Shown here piece after piece: positions 24,987 to 33,743 of a stretch of DNA of 64,000 bases. The notes below the pieces were generated by a model that saw only the letters and a program-made list of their open reading frames with translations, did not search any database and was not told the DNA's origin. Origin of the DNA: RSA9 sp036381195 (GTDB lineage: Bacteria; Gemmatimonadota; Gemmatimonadetes; Longimicrobiales; RSA9); NCBI GenBank assembly GCA_036381195.1, contig DASVDH010000022.1:62001-126000 (forward strand), read 5' to 3'. How positions within the stretch are numbered: the first letter of the stretch is position 1; each line of letters starts with the position of its first letter. The position numbers and the translations under genes were made by a program.

Positions 24987-26519
24987 GTGAGCGCGGACGG
25001 GGAACGGACGGAACGCGAGGGCGGCCTCAGCGACGTGGCTGTCCCGGGGGTGCCGGGCGGCGCAGGCGGCGCCGGGGCAGCCGGCGTGGCCGGCGAGCGA
25101 GCGGGCGCGGCATCGGCGCCCGTGGGTGCGCCCGCGGCGGCACGGGCCGGGCGCTTCGACCGCTCGATCGTCGAGGGGCCTGTGCTGCCGGCGGTGTGGA
25201 AGATCGCGTGGCCGACGATGCTCCACAACATCATCGGCGGGCTCCAGGGCATGGTGGACCACGCGATGGTGGGGCACTTCGTCGGCTACACGGGCAACGC
25301 CGCGATCGGGGTGAGCTGGCAGATCTTCCTGGTCGTGGTCGTGTTCGTCTCGTCGCTGTACGCGGGCATGGGCGTGCTGGTCGCGCGGTTCGCGGGCCAG
25401 GGCGACGGGGACAAGGTCAACCGCACGGTCTACCAGGCGTTCCTCACGTCGCTCGCGCTCTCGCTCGGGCTGGCGCTGCTCGGCTACTTCCTCGCGCCTG
25501 CGCTGCTCGACCTGGTGAACGCCGCCCCCGAGGTGAAGGCGGAGGCGCTCCCCTACCTGCGCGTGCTCTTCCTGTTCGGCTTCGGCTCGCTGTTCTTCTT
25601 CATGCTGGGCGGCGCGCTGCGCGCGGCGGGCGACGCGCGCACGCCGCTCCGCTACGGCGTCGTCGTGACCGTGCTGAACATCGTGCTGAACACCATCTTC
25701 ATCCCGCTGCTCGGCACGGTGGGCGCGGCGGTGGGGACGGTGCTGGCGACCGGCGGCGCGGGCGTCTGGGCGCTGGTCATGCTCCTGCGCGGCCGCTGGG
25801 TGGTCGCGTTCCCGCGCGGCATGGGGCTGCGGCCCGACTGGAACATCATCCGCTCGCTGTTCCGCTTCGGCCTGCCCACGGGCATCCAGGGCATCGCGAT
25901 GAACGTGGCGGGCGTGCTGCTCCTGCGCTTCATCGGCTCGCTGGAGCAGAGCGCGGCGGCGCAGGCGGCGTACGCGGTCGCCTACACGGAGCTGTTCTCG
26001 CTGATCACGTTCACGTCGGTGGGGATCATGGGCGCGACGGCGGCGGTGGTGGGGCAGAACCTGGGGGCGAGCCGGCCGGACCGCGCGATCCGCGCGGTGG
26101 CGATGGCCTCGCGCATCGGCCTCCTCGCCGCCGCGATCGTCGCTCTCCTGTTCCTCGCCATCCCGCGCGTGCTGCTGGGCGTGTTCGGCATGACGGACCC
26201 GGTCGCCGCCGACCTCGGCGTGCAGCTCATGCGGTATCTGAGCGTGTCCGGGTTCTTCATCACGGTCGCGCTCACCTACACGGGCGGGCTCCAGGGCAGC
26301 GGTGACACGCGCAGCCCGCTCTACATCTCGATCATCTCGCAGATCGTGGTGCCGCTCGGCCTCTGCTTCGTCTTCCAGGAGACGCGCGGCCTCCAGCCCG
26401 GCGACATCTGGCTCGCGATCGTGCTCGGCCACCTCACACGCGCGACCCTCAGCGTCGCGCGGTTCCGGCAGGGCAAGTGGCGGCAGATCGTGGTGGACAT
26501 CGAGCCGGCGAGGACGTAG
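24987..26519 (+). CDS. MATE-family multidrug/Na+ efflux transporter
   Basis: 510 residues from a GTG at 24987; the ribosome site is weak. The first 60 residues are a Gly/Ala-rich extension with no known role. The remainder is twelve hydrophobic segments in two halves: ILKIAWPTMLHN-like start (VWKIAWPTMLHNIIGGLQGM), MVDHAMVGHF, FLLFGFGSLFFFMLGGALRA, AGDARTPLRY; second half FGLPTGIQGIAMNVAGVLLL, TFTSVGIMGATAAVVGQNLG, GSGDTRSPLYISIISQIVVP. It exports drugs or metabolites using ion gradients. The two halves' GxxxxxGQNxGA and RxxGDxRTP signatures are both in place. Single gene with a probable terminator beyond it. Confidence 0.88.
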   Translation: MSADGERTEREGGLSDVAVPGVPGGAGGAGAAGVAGERAGAASAPVGAPAAARAGRFDRSIVEGPVLPAVWKIAWPTMLHNIIGGLQGMVDHAMVGHFVGYTGNAAIGVSWQIFLVVVVFVSSLYAGMGVLVARFAGQGDGDKVNRTVYQAFLTSLALSLGLALLGYFLAPALLDLVNAAPEVKAEALPYLRVLFLFGFGSLFFFMLGGALRAAGDARTPLRYGVVVTVLNIVLNTIFIPLLGTVGAAVGTVLATGGAGVWALVMLLRGRWVVAFPRGMGLRPDWNIIRSLFRFGLPTGIQGIAMNVAGVLLLRFIGSLEQSAAAQAAYAVAYTELFSLITFTSVGIMGATAAVVGQNLGASRPDRAIRAVAMASRIGLLAAAIVALLFLAIPRVLLGVFGMTDPVAADLGVQLMRYLSVSGFFITVALTYTGGLQGSGDTRSPLYISIISQIVVPLGLCFVFQETRGLQPGDIWLAIVLGHLTRATLSVARFRQGKWRQIVVDIEPART

Positions 26520-26844
26520 CCCCTCGTCCCCTGCCCCTCCCCGGGGCCGGGGCGGGGGCACCGCCTCCCTGCCGCCCGGGCGGGGGCGGGTGCCGCGGCG
26601 GAGCGGGAGCTTCGCTCTTGCCGCGCCGGCACCCGGGCGACGCCGGGCAGGGCCGGCGCGGCGTGTCCGCCTGCGTGATCGCCCGTCCCGCCATCGGACA
26701 CCGGCCGGTCGGTCCGGCCGCGGGTTGCATCGTCGTTTCTCTTTGCAGGAACACAACATACACCGGTCGCCGGGCCTGGCACACCGCTTTCCCCCAGCGT
26801 GAGGCGGCTGTAAAGTCCCTCCCGGCCATCCCGGAGCCCGCGCC
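26520..26844. other. Intergenic stretch between MATE and the first ADOP gene
   Basis: 325 bases. A hairpin with one mismatch (CCCC-T-CCCC at 26534-26542 with GGGG-C-GGGG at 26549-26557) about 15 bases after the MATE stop may terminate it. No clear promoter was found for the permease gene. Confidence 0.35.
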
Positions 26845-29334
26845 ATGCAGACGACCTTCCAGGAGCTACGCCACGCGTTCCGCGCGCTTCGCCGTGCGCC
26901 CGGCTTCGCCGCCGTCGCCGTGCTGACGCTCGCGCTGGGCATCGGCGCGACGACCACGATCTACGCGATGCTCGAGCACGTCGTGCTCGATCCCCTGCCC
27001 TACCCGGACGCGGACCGGCTCGTGCGCATCCGGAACGCGGTGCCCGGCGTGGGCGCCGACGCGGAGTGGCACATCTCGCCGGCGCAGTACCTGTACTTCC
27101 GCGAGCACGCGCGCTCGTTCGACGAGATCGGCGTCTACCGGATCGGCGGGGCGATCATCGCCGGCCCGGACGGCGCCGTGCGCGCGAACGGCGTGATCGC
27201 GACCGCCGGCCTGCTGCGCATCCTGGGCGCGCGGCCGGTGGCGGGGCGGCTGCTCGAGGATGAGGACGAAGCACCGGGCGCCCCGCCCGTCGCCGTGCTC
27301 GCCCACGGCTTCTGGCAGAGCCGGTTCGGCGGCGACCCGGCCGTGGTCGGCAGGGTGATCGACCTGGGCGGGATCCAGGCCGAAGTCGTGGGCGTGCTGG
27401 CGGAGGGGGCGGACCTGCCGGAGGCGGCCATGACGGCCGGCCGGTTCCGGACCGACGTGTGGCTCTCGTACGGCTTCGACCCGACCAGTCTCCAGAGCCA
27501 CACGCTGCCGGCGCTCGCGCGCCTCCGCCCCGGCGCGACGCTCGAGTCGGCCCGCGCGGAGCTGGATGCGCTGCGGACCGGCCTGATGGAGGCGTATCCG
27601 CAGATCTATACGCCTGCGCTGTTCGAGCGGCTCGGGCTCCAGACGGTCCTCCGCTCGCTCGAGGACGACGTGGTCGGCGACGTCGCCCGCAACCTCTGGA
27701 TCCTGCTCGGCGCCGTCGGGCTCGTGCTGCTGATCGCGACGGCGAACGTCGCCAACCTGTTCCTCGTGCGCATCGAGGGCCGGCGCCGCGAGCTGGCGGT
27801 GCGGGCCGCGCTCGGCGCATCGCGCGCGGCGATCGCCCGGCACTGCCTCGCGGAAAGCGCGCTGCTCTCGCTGGCCGGCGGCGCGGCGGCGCTGGTGCTC
27901 GGCTCCTGGGGCCTCGGCTGGCTGACCTCGATCGCGCCGGTGGGGATCCCGCGGCTGGACGGAGTCCGGATCGACGCGAGCGTGGCCGGCTTCGGGCTGG
28001 CCCTCTCGCTCCTCGTTGCGGCTGGGCTGGCGGCGGTGGCGGCGCTGCGGCACGGCGCGTCCGGCGGCATCACGGCGCTGGGCGACAGCGGCCGGGGCGC
28101 GACGGCCGGACGCGAGCGGCAGCGGCTGCGCTCGGCCCTCGTCGCGAGCCAGGTCGCGCTCGCCCTGGTGCTCGTCGTCGGCGCCGGCCTGCTGCTCGAG
28201 AGCTTCCGTCGCCTGCGCGCCGTGGACCCCGGCGTGGATCCCGAGGGCGTGCTCACGATGGAATTGTACCTGCCGCCGGTTCGCTACCAGGACGACGCGG
28301 CGCGCTGGGCCTTCTACGAGGGGCTGCTCGAGCGGTGGCGCGCCCTGCCGGGCGTCGTCACGGCGGGGGTCGGCCTCGACGTCCCGTTCGGCGGCGGCTA
28401 CGGCTGCACGGCGCAGGGGTTCGAGGACCGGGAGGTGTACACCCGCCTCGAGGACGCGGGGCTCACGACCTGCGCCGGCCAGACCCCCGTCACGCCCGGC
28501 TACTTCGATGCGCTCGGGATCCCGCTCGTCGCCGGCCGGACGTTCACGGAGGCGGACAACACGGCGCGAGGCGAGGCCGTCGCGGTGGTGAGCCAGGCGT
28601 TCGCGGAGCGCTTCTGGCCGGGCGAGGACCCGGTCGGCAAGGGCGTGGCGCCGAACGGCCGGCGGGATGGGCCGTTCTACCGCGTGATCGGCGTGGTCGG
28701 CGACGTGTACGCGAGCTCGGTGCAGGAGGAGCCGGCCATCGCGATCTACTACCCGACCGTTCCGGTCCCTGGCGCGGGGCCCTTCGGCGGCGTGCGCATG
28801 CTGGCCGTCGTGCGGACGGAGCTGGCGGATCCGGCGTCGCTGTTGCCCGCGATCCGCCGCGCCGTCGCGGAGCTGGACCCGGCCGTCGCGCTCGCCAACG
28901 TCGAGGAGCTGCGGACGGCCGTGGACCGCTCAATGGGCCGGCAGTCGTTCACGCTGGCGCTGCTCGGCCTGGCCGCGGGCATCGCGCTCGCGCTCGCCGC
29001 GATCGGGTTGTACGGCGTGGTCGCGTACGTCGTCGCACGGCGTACCGCCGAGATCGGCGTCCGCATCGCGCTCGGCGCGCGGGCCCGGCAGGTCGAGGGG
29101 CTCGTCGTCGCCGGCTCGTTCAAGCTGGTCCTCGTCGGGCTGGCGGGCGGCACCATCGCCGCGCTGTTGCTGACCCGGCTGCTGCGCGGGCTGCTCTACG
29201 GCGTCGAGCCGACGCATCCGGCGGCGTACGCCGCGGCGGCGCTCCTGCTGGCCGGCGTGGCAGGCTGCGCGAGCTGGGTCCCGGCGCGCCGCGCCGCGCG
29301 GGTGGACCCGGTCGTGGCGCTGCGGGCGGAGTGA
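26845..29334 (+). CDS. ADOP-type ABC transporter permease (MacB/FtsX fold)
   Basis: 829 residues, one of four similar genes in a row. Domain order: N-terminal signature ELRHAFRALRRAPGFAAVAV with the first membrane helix and TLALGIGATTTIYAML; a MacB periplasmic domain (about 50-240); three helices (LLGAVGLVLLIATANVANLF and RRRELAVRAALGASRAAIAR); a second periplasmic domain (about 420-660, with YFDALGIPLVAGRTFTEADN and FAERFWPGEDPVGKGV); and the final FtsX block (GIALALAAIGLYGVVAYVVA, RTAEIGVRIALGARARQVEG, VPARRAARVDPVVALRAE). No ATPase gene is adjacent, as is usual for this 'orphan' family. Confidence 0.85.
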   Translation: MQTTFQELRHAFRALRRAPGFAAVAVLTLALGIGATTTIYAMLEHVVLDPLPYPDADRLVRIRNAVPGVGADAEWHISPAQYLYFREHARSFDEIGVYRIGGAIIAGPDGAVRANGVIATAGLLRILGARPVAGRLLEDEDEAPGAPPVAVLAHGFWQSRFGGDPAVVGRVIDLGGIQAEVVGVLAEGADLPEAAMTAGRFRTDVWLSYGFDPTSLQSHTLPALARLRPGATLESARAELDALRTGLMEAYPQIYTPALFERLGLQTVLRSLEDDVVGDVARNLWILLGAVGLVLLIATANVANLFLVRIEGRRRELAVRAALGASRAAIARHCLAESALLSLAGGAAALVLGSWGLGWLTSIAPVGIPRLDGVRIDASVAGFGLALSLLVAAGLAAVAALRHGASGGITALGDSGRGATAGRERQRLRSALVASQVALALVLVVGAGLLLESFRRLRAVDPGVDPEGVLTMELYLPPVRYQDDAARWAFYEGLLERWRALPGVVTAGVGLDVPFGGGYGCTAQGFEDREVYTRLEDAGLTTCAGQTPVTPGYFDALGIPLVAGRTFTEADNTARGEAVAVVSQAFAERFWPGEDPVGKGVAPNGRRDGPFYRVIGVVGDVYASSVQEEPAIAIYYPTVPVPGAGPFGGVRMLAVVRTELADPASLLPAIRRAVAELDPAVALANVEELRTAVDRSMGRQSFTLALLGLAAGIALALAAIGLYGVVAYVVARRTAEIGVRIALGARARQVEGLVVAGSFKLVLVGLAGGTIAALLLTRLLRGLLYGVEPTHPAAYAAAALLLAGVAGCASWVPARRAARVDPVVALRAE

Positions 29335-29352
29335 GGGGATCGAGGACTGCCC

Positions 29353-31797
29353 ATGGACACCATTGTTCGTGACCTGCGTTACGCGTTCCGCGCGCTGCGC
29401 CGCGCGCCCGGCTTCACCGCCGTCGTGGTGCTGACGCTCGCGCTGGGCATCGGCGCGAACACCGCGGTCTTCAGCGTGGTGAACGGCGTGCTGCTCCGGC
29501 CGCTGCCGTTCCCGGAGCCGGACCGGCTCGTCTACGTCGGCTGGCGCTGGGGCAGCGGCGCGGTGAACCCGAGCATCACGGCCTTCAAGTACGCGTTCCT
29601 GCGAGAGCACGCGCGCGTGTTCGAAGGCGTGAGCACGGAGCGGGCGTGGCTCACGGAGCTCGGCGAGGCCGGGGATGAGGTGCGCGGGCTGCGCGCGACG
29701 CCCGACGTGTTCCGCGTCAACGGCATCGCCCCGATGATGGGCCGCGCGTTCACGGACGAGGAGGCCCGGCCCGGCGCGGGCCCCGTCGTCGTCCTGAGCG
29801 AGGCCGTCTGGCGCACGCGGTTCGACGCGGACCCGGCCGTGCTGGGCCGCGCGGTGCGGCTGGGCGGCGTGCCCCACACCGTGGTGGGCGTGCTGCCGGC
29901 CGGCGTGCGCCTGCCGGAGCTGCCGGACTACGCGGACTTCATGGTGCCCTACGTGTTCGAGCCGGATCCGCGGGACGAGGGTCAGAACTACGTCGTCCGC
30001 GCACGCCTCGCGCCGGGGGTGACGCGCGAGCGCGCGGAGGCCGAGCTGCGTACGCTCTCGGCGCGCTTCCGGGAAGCGCATCCGGAGCTGATGGACGCGG
30101 ACGAGATCGGTTTCACGCTGCTCGGGTACGGCGACGTGTTCGTGGGCGGCCTCGCCCGCACGCTCTGGCTCCTGCTGGGCGCCGTGGGGTTCGTGCTGCT
30201 GATCGCGTGCGCGAACGTGGCGCATCTGATGCTCGCGCGCGCGATCGCGCGGGAGCGTGAGATCGCCGTGCGCGCGGCGATCGGCGCGGGCCGCGGCCGC
30301 ATCGTGCGGCAGCTCCTGGCCGAGAGTCTGGTGCTGGCCGTGGCGGGTGCGGCGCTCGGCGTGCTGCTCGCCGGCTGGAGCATGGATGCGCTGCTCGCGC
30401 TCGCGCCGGCCGGCCTGCCGCGCATGCAGGAGATCGCGCTGGACTGGCGCGTGCTCGGCTTCACGCTGGCCGTCGCGCTGGGGACGGGCCTGGCGTTCGG
30501 CCTGGCCGCGGCGGCGCACGCGTTCCGTGCCGATCCCGCGGCGCCGCTGCGCGGCGCGCGGCAGGCCGGGACGCCCGAGCGGCGCCGGGCCCGCTCGGCC
30601 ATTGCCGCAGCGGAGGCCGCGCTCGCCGTCGTGCTCCTCACCGGCGCGGGGCTGCTGATCAGGAGCTTCTTCGAGCTGCGAGGCGTGGATGCCGGGTTCG
30701 AAGCGGAGCACGTGCTCGCGGTCGAGTTCCGCCGCACGCCGCCGGAGTACGCGGCCGTCGCGCGGGCCCGGCAGCTCGAGGACGCGTTGCTCGCGCGGAT
30801 CCGGGGGCTGCCCGGCGTGCTCTCCGCGGCGGCGTCCTCGGCGCTGCCGCTCGAGTCCCAGTTCAACTTCCCCATGACGGTCGTGGGCCGGCCGGACGCC
30901 ACGCGCAGCGATGTGCAGTGGCGGGCGGTCGGCCCCGCATACTTCGAGACGCTGCGCATCCCGCTGCTGCGCGGGCGGGCGTTCACGGAGCGGGACGGCC
31001 CGTCCGGGCCGCCCGTCGTCATCATCGACGAGCTGTTCGCGCGCAAGTACTTCCCGGGCGAGGACCCGATCGGCAAGCGGATCGACATCGGGACGTGGCA
31101 GGGCCGCGAGGCGATCCCGGGGTTCGACGACCCGGAGCGCGAGATCGTGGGCGTCGTGGGCGCGGTGCACGTCCTGCGGCTCGACGAGGCGCCGATCGAG
31201 ACGATGTACATCCCGCGCGCGCAGGCGCCCCAGGCCTTCGGACTCGGAGGGCTGGCGACGCTGGCGGTGCGCGTGGACCCGCGCGCAGGGCGTGCGTCTG
31301 CGGTCGCGCCTGCCGTGCTGGAGGCGATCCGTACGCTCGAGCCGCGCATGCCGGCGCCGCGCTTCCGCGAGATGACGGAGGTGGTCGGGGCATCCATGGC
31401 GCAGGAGCGCTTCAACACGGTGCTGCTCAGCGCGTTCGCGGCGCTGGCGCTGGTGCTGACCGCGATCGGGATCTACGGCATTGCGGCCTACACGGCGCGG
31501 CAGCGCGCGAGGGAGATCGCGATCCGCGTGGCGCTCGGCGCGCAGCGTGAGGCCGTGGTGCGGGGGGCGCTCCGCGAGGGCATGGCGCCCGTGGCGCTGG
31601 GGCTGGGTGCGGGGGTCGTGGCGGCGGCGGCCCTGACACGCCTGATGAGCGGGCTGCTCTTCGGCGTGAGCCCGACGGACCCCCGGACGTTCGCGGCCGT
31701 GTCCGTCACGCTCGCCGCGCTCGCCGGCCTCGCCATCTGGCTGCCGGCGCGGCGTGCAGCGGCCGCGGACGCGATGGAGATGCTCCGGCAGGAGTGA
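29353..31797 (+). CDS. ADOP-type ABC transporter permease
   Basis: 814 residues; starts 18 bases after the previous permease and shares all its landmarks: DLRYAFRALRRAPGFTAVVV, TLALGIGANTAVFSVVNGVL, LLGAVGFVLLIACANVAHLM, REREIAVRAAIGAGRGRIVR, YFETLRIPLLRGRAFTERDG, FARKYFPGEDPIGKRI, EVVGASMAQERFNTVLLSAF and the final LPARRAAAADAMEMLRQE. The segment around 31377-31444 is the source, or a sister, of the fragment upstream of the M14 peptidase. Probably co-transcribed with its neighbours. Confidence 0.85.
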   Translation: MDTIVRDLRYAFRALRRAPGFTAVVVLTLALGIGANTAVFSVVNGVLLRPLPFPEPDRLVYVGWRWGSGAVNPSITAFKYAFLREHARVFEGVSTERAWLTELGEAGDEVRGLRATPDVFRVNGIAPMMGRAFTDEEARPGAGPVVVLSEAVWRTRFDADPAVLGRAVRLGGVPHTVVGVLPAGVRLPELPDYADFMVPYVFEPDPRDEGQNYVVRARLAPGVTRERAEAELRTLSARFREAHPELMDADEIGFTLLGYGDVFVGGLARTLWLLLGAVGFVLLIACANVAHLMLARAIAREREIAVRAAIGAGRGRIVRQLLAESLVLAVAGAALGVLLAGWSMDALLALAPAGLPRMQEIALDWRVLGFTLAVALGTGLAFGLAAAAHAFRADPAAPLRGARQAGTPERRRARSAIAAAEAALAVVLLTGAGLLIRSFFELRGVDAGFEAEHVLAVEFRRTPPEYAAVARARQLEDALLARIRGLPGVLSAAASSALPLESQFNFPMTVVGRPDATRSDVQWRAVGPAYFETLRIPLLRGRAFTERDGPSGPPVVIIDELFARKYFPGEDPIGKRIDIGTWQGREAIPGFDDPEREIVGVVGAVHVLRLDEAPIETMYIPRAQAPQAFGLGGLATLAVRVDPRAGRASAVAPAVLEAIRTLEPRMPAPRFREMTEVVGASMAQERFNTVLLSAFAALALVLTAIGIYGIAAYTARQRAREIAIRVALGAQREAVVRGALREGMAPVALGLGAGVVAAAALTRLMSGLLFGVSPTDPRTFAAVSVTLAALAGLAIWLPARRAAAADAMEMLRQE

Positions 31798-31880
31798 TGG
31801 CGCATGGGCCGCACGTCCACCGGCGCGGGCAACGCCGCCGTGCGTAGAGACCCGATCACCGACCAGCCACGGAGAGCTCC

Positions 31881-33622
31881 ATGACCACGTTCGGCCAGGA
31901 CTTCCGCCACGCGCTGCGCGCCCTGCGCCGCACGCCGGGCTTCACCACCATCGCGATCCTCACGCTCGCGCTCGGCATCGGCGCGAACAGCGATCTTCAG
32001 CGTGCCGGACCGCACGGTGCTGCGCCCGGTGCCGTGGCCGGAGCTGGACCGGCTGGCGGTCGTCGGCTGGAGCTGGGGGGAAGGCCGCGGCAGCACGCCG
32101 ACGCTCACGCCGGCACAGGGGCAGCTCTGGAAGGACGTTCGAGGTCGCGAGCTACCGGGAGTTCGTGGTGGGCGACGCGGCCGGGCCGGTCTGGATGCTC
32201 TTCGGGGCGGTGGGGCTGGTGCTGCTGATCGCGTGCGCCAACGTGGCGAACCTGCTGCTCGCGCGCACGGCCACCCGGCAAGCCGAGCTGGCGATCCGCG
32301 CGGCGCTGGGCGCCGGCCGCGGCCGGATCCTGCGCCACCTGCTCGCGGAGAGCGTGCTCCTGGCGCTGGCCGGCGGCGCCGCGGGGCTTCTCCTCGCCGC
32401 CTGGGGCCTGGACGCCGTGCTCGCGCTGGTGCCCGCCGGGATCGCCGGCCTGGACCGCGCGGCGGTGAACCTGCCGGTCCTGGGCTTCACGCTCGCGATC
32501 TCGCTGGCGACGGGCGTGGTCACCGGGCTCGCCGGCGGCCTGCGCGCGGCGGGCGCGGACCTGGCGACGGCGCTCCGGGAGGGCGGCCGCGCGCGCACGG
32601 GCGGGCCGGGGCGGCTCCGCGCGCGCGGCGCCCTGGTCGCTGCCGAGGCCGCCCTCTCCTTCGTGCTCCTGATCGGCGCCGGGCTCTTCATCGCGAGCTA
32701 CCTGCGGTTGAGCGGCGTTCAGCTCGGCTTCGAGCCCGAGGGCGTGTACACCGCCGAGGTCGCGCTCCCGCCGGAGCGCTACAGGACGGCGGAGGCGACG
32801 CGGCGCTTCGAGAGCCAGGTGCTGGAACGCGTCCGCGCGCTGCCCGGCGTCGTCGCCGCGGCCTCGACCGCCAACCTGCCGCTCGAGCGCGGCCTGAACA
32901 TCGGCGCCACCGTCCTGGCGCCGGGCGAGTGACAGCACGACGTCATCGAGGCGCGGGTCGTCAGCCCGGACTACCTGCGCGTGATCGGCGCAGCCCTGCG
33001 GCAAGGCCGCGACTTCACGGAGGCCGACCACGCGGGCGCGCCGCCGGTCGCCCTCGTCAACGAGGCCTTCGTGCGCCGCTTCCTCTCCGCGCACGAGCCG
33101 CTGGGCGCGCGCATCTACGTGGGGAACGATGTGGAGCGCACCGTCGTGGGCGTCGTGCGCGACATGAAGGATCTGATGAGCCTGCGGCAAAGCGCCCGGC
33201 CCACGGTGTTCATCCCGCGCGCGCAGGCCACGGACGGGTTCACGCGCATGGTCAACGAGTGGTTCGCCGCCGCGTTCCTCGTGCGTGCGGAGAACCCGGC
33301 GGCGCTGGCCGCGCCGCTGCGCGAGGCGATCCACGAGGCCGACCCGCAGCAGCCGATCCTGCGCATGCGGCCGCTCACGCAGGTGGTGGCCGCGTCCATC
33401 GCGAGGGATCGGTTCCTCCTCCGGCTGCTCGCCATGTTCGCGGGCCTGGCGCTGGGGCTGACCGCGGTCGGGATCTACGGCGTCGTGGCGTACAACGCGC
33501 GGCAGCGCCCGCACGAGATCGGGATCCGCGTGGCGCTCGGCGCCGTCGCGCTGCTCGCGTGCTACGTCCCCGCCCGCCGCGCGGCGAACGTGGACCCGGT
33601 GGTGGCGCTGCGGGCGGAGTAG
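31881..33622 (+). pseudogene. ADOP-type permease, multiply broken
   Basis: The homology begins intact (FRHALRALRRTPGFTTIAIL, TLALGIGANS) but a 2-base loss near 31989 shifts the frame. The next frame continues with RPVPWPELDRLAVVGWSWGE and breaks again near 32136. Most of the first periplasmic domain is deleted, with ASYREF joined to VVGDAAGPVWMLFGAVG near 32163. An in-frame TGA at 32930 replaces the Trp codon expected after LAPGE. A last deletion near 33543 removes about 60 residues before ACYVPARRAANVDPVVAL. About 1,740 bases remain of the usual 2,450. It may still yield fragments, but not a working permease. Confidence 0.88.
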
Positions 33623-33743
33623 CTCGGGGCACGCGGCCGCGCCTGCCGCGCTCGCGCAGCGCCGCCGGCGCGCGGGGCGGGCGTGCACGGCACGGTGCCC
33701 GCGGCGCACGCGGCCGCCGACCATCGCGCAGAGGATCGCTGCA

